DNA of 64,000 nt from Picochlorum sp. 'celeri' (lineage: Eukaryota; Chlorophyta; Trebouxiophyceae): positions 868,001-932,000 of the forward strand of contig JAACMV010000017.1 in NCBI GenBank assembly GCA_010909725.1. Reading direction: 5' to 3'. Below the pieces are notes generated by a model, which was not told the origin of the DNA, ran no database searches, and was given only the letters and a program-made list of their open reading frames with translations. Positions 60,862 to 64,000 of this stretch are shown here, piece after piece. Every line of letters starts with the position of its first letter. Position 1 is the stretch's first letter. The position numbers and the translations under genes are program-made.

Positions 60862-62911
60862 ATGCTTCATAGACGCGTTTTGCTGGTGGTAGCAAGCGTC
60901 CTGGTTCAAACGTTTCACTTTGGCGTTCAAGGTTATTGGACCCTGGATTGTAGGCTCTCAACAACAGAAAATTCAGATCCTATCACATCTTTTGGTCAGC
61001 CAAATACAACCCATACACACGTCGTTGCTGGATCTAGTGGCTTCGGGCCAAGCGCAACCAGCGCCAGCATCAGAGGGGATGGTACGTAAATAGCTGCCAT
61101 AGCAGCTTCCCGACACATATTGCGTGACAGACAGTTATCCGACGTCTACGACAGAGCGATTTATAGATATTGAATGCCCTGATCACCTCATTGTGTGGTT
61201 TGATGCAGAGCATTGTACATCATGTGATGTGAGGGAGGACAAGTCTGCCTACTGGACTTCACAACTCTGGGTTGCCCCTGGAGAAGCTGTGGGCCTTTCT
61301 GAGGAAGATATCAAAGCCAGAGGCGGCATAGCCGTTCCTCAAGTGAAGGGAAACTCATTTATTATCTATTATAAATTGATTACTGAGCGAGGAGAGAAAT
61401 TGGACAACAGCCAGGCTTGGGAAAACATTGCTGCATTTCCAGAGGACTTCAAGATGCATGCATCAGAGACTTTGATCAAGGAAAAAAGTGATGCCTCCTT
61501 CAATGTGCACGATATGCCAGTGACGTACAAATGTCTGCACCATGGTGATGAGATGGATACTGCTGGATTCCCTAGCAATCCTGCATTATGTTCAGGTAGT
61601 TTACGAACACAGTTGACCTTTCCATCCTGCTGGGATGGTGTAAGATCAGACTCAGAAGACCATTCATCTCACGTCGCATATCCAATAGGGAGCTGGGCTG
61701 GGTCCTCCTGCCCAGCATCGCATCCTGTGAGGATTCCCACCCTATTTTACGAAGTGATATACGACACAGCCTTCATGGCGGAATATTTTGACAAGGGCTG
61801 GAAGTTGATGTACCCAGGAGTGCCAAATCAGTTTACAAATAATGGGGAGCCATTGTTTCATGGAGATTTCATGAATGGATGGGATCAGGCATTCTTAGAC
61901 AAAGCCTTGTCAGAGTGTGCCATCACACCATGTAATCTCATCCAAAAGGAGTACTCATCATGCACAAAAGATACTCAGATGACAATAGATCCAAAAACAG
62001 AACCATCATGCACCAAGTATCCGAGGAAGCTTGCGCGTTGGAAATTGCTCTTTTCAGACGAATTTGATGGAGATTCATTGGATATGTCAAAGTGGAGCCA
62101 CATGCAAGGTGATGGATGCGAGTTTGGTATTTGTCAGTGGGGAAATGGAGAATTTCAATATTACAGCAATTCATCTAGATATTCGTATGTTAGAGATGGA
62201 AAACTTGTCATCGAGCCTAAGTATGAGACTGGCGAGCACCTGGAAAATCTCCGACAGTATTGCAGAGGACGATGCACCCTTGGCAATGTTGAATGCGTCT
62301 CAAAATGCGACAAGATTGAATTCTCTTCTGCTCGCCTCACAACAATAGGAAAGTTTGAGACCGGCCCTGCTATATCCTCGTATGGGCTAATCAAAATAGA
62401 GGCCAGAATCAAAGTTAGTGATGGGGAGGGATTGTGGCCTGCCCTATGGCTACTTCCGACAGAACGCAAATATGGAGAATGGGCAGCGAGTGGCGAGATA
62501 GACATTTTTGAATCATCAAATGACATGTCAAAAGCCCACGGAACCATCCATTATGGAGGAACATGGCCAGGTAACACATTCTATGGCAAATCCACTGCCT
62601 TCTCACCCAACACATGGCACCGGGTGACATTTTACTGGGACAACATCTCTATGAGATGGTACTTGAATGGTAAATGGTTTTTATCCACAAAATCAGGCTG
62701 TGGAACCAGCAATGGATGGTATAGCATTCCTATAAATGGAGCAGAGCCCAGCACAACAGCCCCATTTGATGAGAATTTCCACATCCTCATAAACATGGCA
62801 GTTGGCGGTCACTTTACTGGAAATGTACCATACTCAAATGCAGCTGCAACGCTGTCATCTGCTACACCAAAATCCTTCGAGGTTGATTGGATTCGAGTGT
62901 ACGCCATGTAG
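60862..62911 (+). CDS. Secreted DUF1996-GH16 glucanase fusion
   Basis: Exons 60862-61081 and 61131-62911, 49-nt intron with GTACGT donor; 666 residues. A signal peptide (MLHRRVLLVVASVLVQTF, cleavage near HFGVQG) begins the protein. Residues ~40-290 resemble DUF1996 (NTTHTHVVAGSSGFG, CPDHLIVWFDAEHC, SHVAYPIGSWAGSSCPASHPVRIPTLFYEV, FHGDFMNGWD). From ~315 a GH16 beta-glucanase domain: LLFSDEFDGDSLDMSKW, GEFQYYSNSS, EGLWPALWLLP, catalytic GEIDIFESS (Glu ~529, Asp ~531, Glu ~534), HTF-type FSPNTWHRVTFYWD and VDWIRVYAM. Catalytic residues are intact, so it probably hydrolyses or remodels beta-1,3-glucan in the wall or medium. Confidence 0.88.
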
Positions 62912-63262
62912 GCTATGAACAATCTAGTGCAACATTTCTGCCCTAAACTAAACAAGGAGATCGTGACTTCATCTGTCTATGCAACGATACAAACCTAAAT
63001 GTATATGAATGAAAAACTTTTAATATATTATCAGTAGAGCGTTAGTAATAGTGTCCATTGTCGCAAACATTTTCCAGTACGACTCAGAAAAAAGAAACCA
63101 TTTTCCAATACAACTCAAACTGCACCGAATCTCGGCATATTCAGCAATACAAATGCACTGAACTATCTCATAACTCATATGGGTAATTGTATGTTGTTTC
63201 CATGTTCATAGAAATCATTCTGACGATGCTTATAACGGCGTTTCGAATCATCCAGGTCTTGC
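62912..63262. other. Intergenic before last ankyrin gene
   Basis: 351 bp, AT-rich. No gene seen. Confidence 0.35.
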
Positions 63263-64000
63263 ATGTTTGTCACCTCCCAAACGTACGTTTCATATCTTCT
63301 ATACGATCTTGGTGAACGTATTGATCACCTACATGCTCGTGATTATGCAGCAAAAACTGTGTGGCAAGCTTCAGCAGATGGGGACCTCAACAGGGTGAAG
63401 GAGTGTGTGGAAGAATTGGGCATCGATGTCGATGCACGTGATCCACATGGAGCCACTCCTTTGATTGTTGCTAGCAAATCTGGTCAGGAGGAGGTGGTGC
63501 GGTATCTACTCGATGTCGGAGCTGATGTTGACTGTCAGGATGCTGATGGGTGGACGAGTCTCATGTACGCATGCATATTTTTGAAACTGTCCATCTGCGA
63601 CATCTTACTGGACAGGAATGCTAATATTCATCTGGAGAACGTGACTGAGGGCACGTGCCTGCTTTTATCTGCACATGCGAATGCACCAGTACCGCTAGTG
63701 GAGCGACTCTTGGATTTGGGCGCTGACATTAATCATAGGCAAAGATTCGGCTTTACAGCCCTCATCTTTGCTGTGAGTGGAGGATATAGAGATCTTGCAG
63801 AAATGCTGATTCGTCGAGGTGCCGATGTGAATCTCAGCAACAATGTATTTGGTACCTGCCCACTCCATGTTGCTGTCAACAATGGAGACACGTATATTGC
63901 CAAACTATTGCTCGACTCTGGATCTCAACTCGAGCTACGCTCAGCTCGGAGTATGACTCCACTCATGATTGCTTCAGCGAGGGGACAGCTGGATCTCGTG
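63263..64000 (+). CDS. Ankyrin-repeat protein, 3' end outside window
   Basis: From ATG 63263 (MFVTSQTYVSYLLYDLGERI) the frame is open for 246 codons to the window end. At least six ankyrin repeats: VWQASADGDLNRVKECVEE, GATPLIVASKSGQEEVVRYLL, GWTSLMYACIFLKLSICDILL, GTCLLLSAHANAPVPLVERLL, GFTALIFAVSGGYRDLAEMLI, GTCPLHVAVNNGDTYIAKLLL and SMTPLMIASARGQLDLV. A GTACGT...TTATGCAG segment at 63282-63349 looks like an intron but does not fit the frames, so the start could be different. Second ankyrin gene of this end; the two are not near-identical. Confidence 0.75.
   Translation, partial: MFVTSQTYVSYLLYDLGERIDHLHARDYAAKTVWQASADGDLNRVKECVEELGIDVDARDPHGATPLIVASKSGQEEVVRYLLDVGADVDCQDADGWTSLMYACIFLKLSICDILLDRNANIHLENVTEGTCLLLSAHANAPVPLVERLLDLGADINHRQRFGFTALIFAVSGGYRDLAEMLIRRGADVNLSNNVFGTCPLHVAVNNGDTYIAKLLLDSGSQLELRSARSMTPLMIASARGQLDLV

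Noticed and set aside
63282..63349. GTACGT...TTATGCAG as an intron in the last ankyrin gene
   Set aside because: It is 68 nt long and removing it breaks the frame from ATG 63263; the alternative upstream frame has no ATG. Reading through gives a continuous frame.
1..64000. CRISPR arrays, bacterial operons, rRNA and tRNA genes
   Set aside because: The genes are spliced and eukaryotic; regular spaced repeats are coding 66-bp tandems; I found no cloverleaf with A/B boxes or rRNA sequence by eye. A tRNAscan run would be needed to exclude tRNAs fully.

Overview
The window is nuclear DNA from a eukaryote, most likely a compact-genome alga of the green lineage. Signs of a photosynthetic eukaryote are a plant-type heme oxygenase, an ADP-glucose pyrophosphorylase-family protein, plant-type cofactor-independent phosphoglycerate mutase, allantoate amidohydrolase, a plant-like Zn/Cd P1B-ATPase and a DIL-tailed (class XI/V-like) myosin. 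Genes lie only tens to a few hundred bases apart on both strands. Introns are few and mostly 48-116 nt. Their donors are unusual: of 33 inferred introns, 11 start GTACGT and none starts GTAAGT. I cannot name the species, and all exon joins are my own inference from frame and splice signals.

Layout. 1-9.6 kb: a 5'-truncated unknown protein, two small hypotheticals, a PAF-acetylhydrolase-like lipase, an unknown spliced gene, an ankyrin/TM protein and DNAJC17. 9.8-28 kb: mainly housekeeping and metabolism: PAP2 phosphatase, CTP:phosphocholine cytidylyltransferase, sulfiredoxin, an ABM-domain protein, a possible winged-helix protein, iPGM and FBPase tail to tail, Nup85, a lysophospholipid acyltransferase, a CBS protein, arginyltransferase ATE1 and allantoate amidohydrolase. 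37-58.5 kb: myosin, heavy-metal ATPase, a disordered protein, IPP isomerase, an F-box-like protein, heme oxygenase, WDR61/VIP3, a SERAC1-like hydrolase, triosephosphate isomerase, NDUFA5 and a small coiled-coil protein. 58.7-64 kb: two ankyrin-repeat genes around a secreted DUF1996-GH16 fusion.

The most unusual region is 28.5-36.3 kb. Three copies of a ~1.7-2.2 kb unit, one inverted (28533-30404) and two in tandem (32427-34096 and 34098-36281), surround an AGPase-family gene. Two units encode nearly identical Lys/Ala-rich proteins built from a perfect 22-residue repeat (7 versus 6 copies). The third keeps the same promoter, C-terminus and 3' flank but has a different N-terminal half. All three upstream regions carry paired E2F-like GGCGGG boxes. 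The AGPase-family protein in the loop has lost the nucleotide loop and the catalytic Asp, so it is probably regulatory or repurposed.

Metabolic theme: TPI, iPGM, FBPase and the AGPase homologue are central carbon genes; cytidylyltransferase, PAP2, the acyltransferase and the PAF-AH/SERAC1-like hydrolases are lipid genes. Nothing shows co-transcription; short divergent promoters are the main shared regulatory element.
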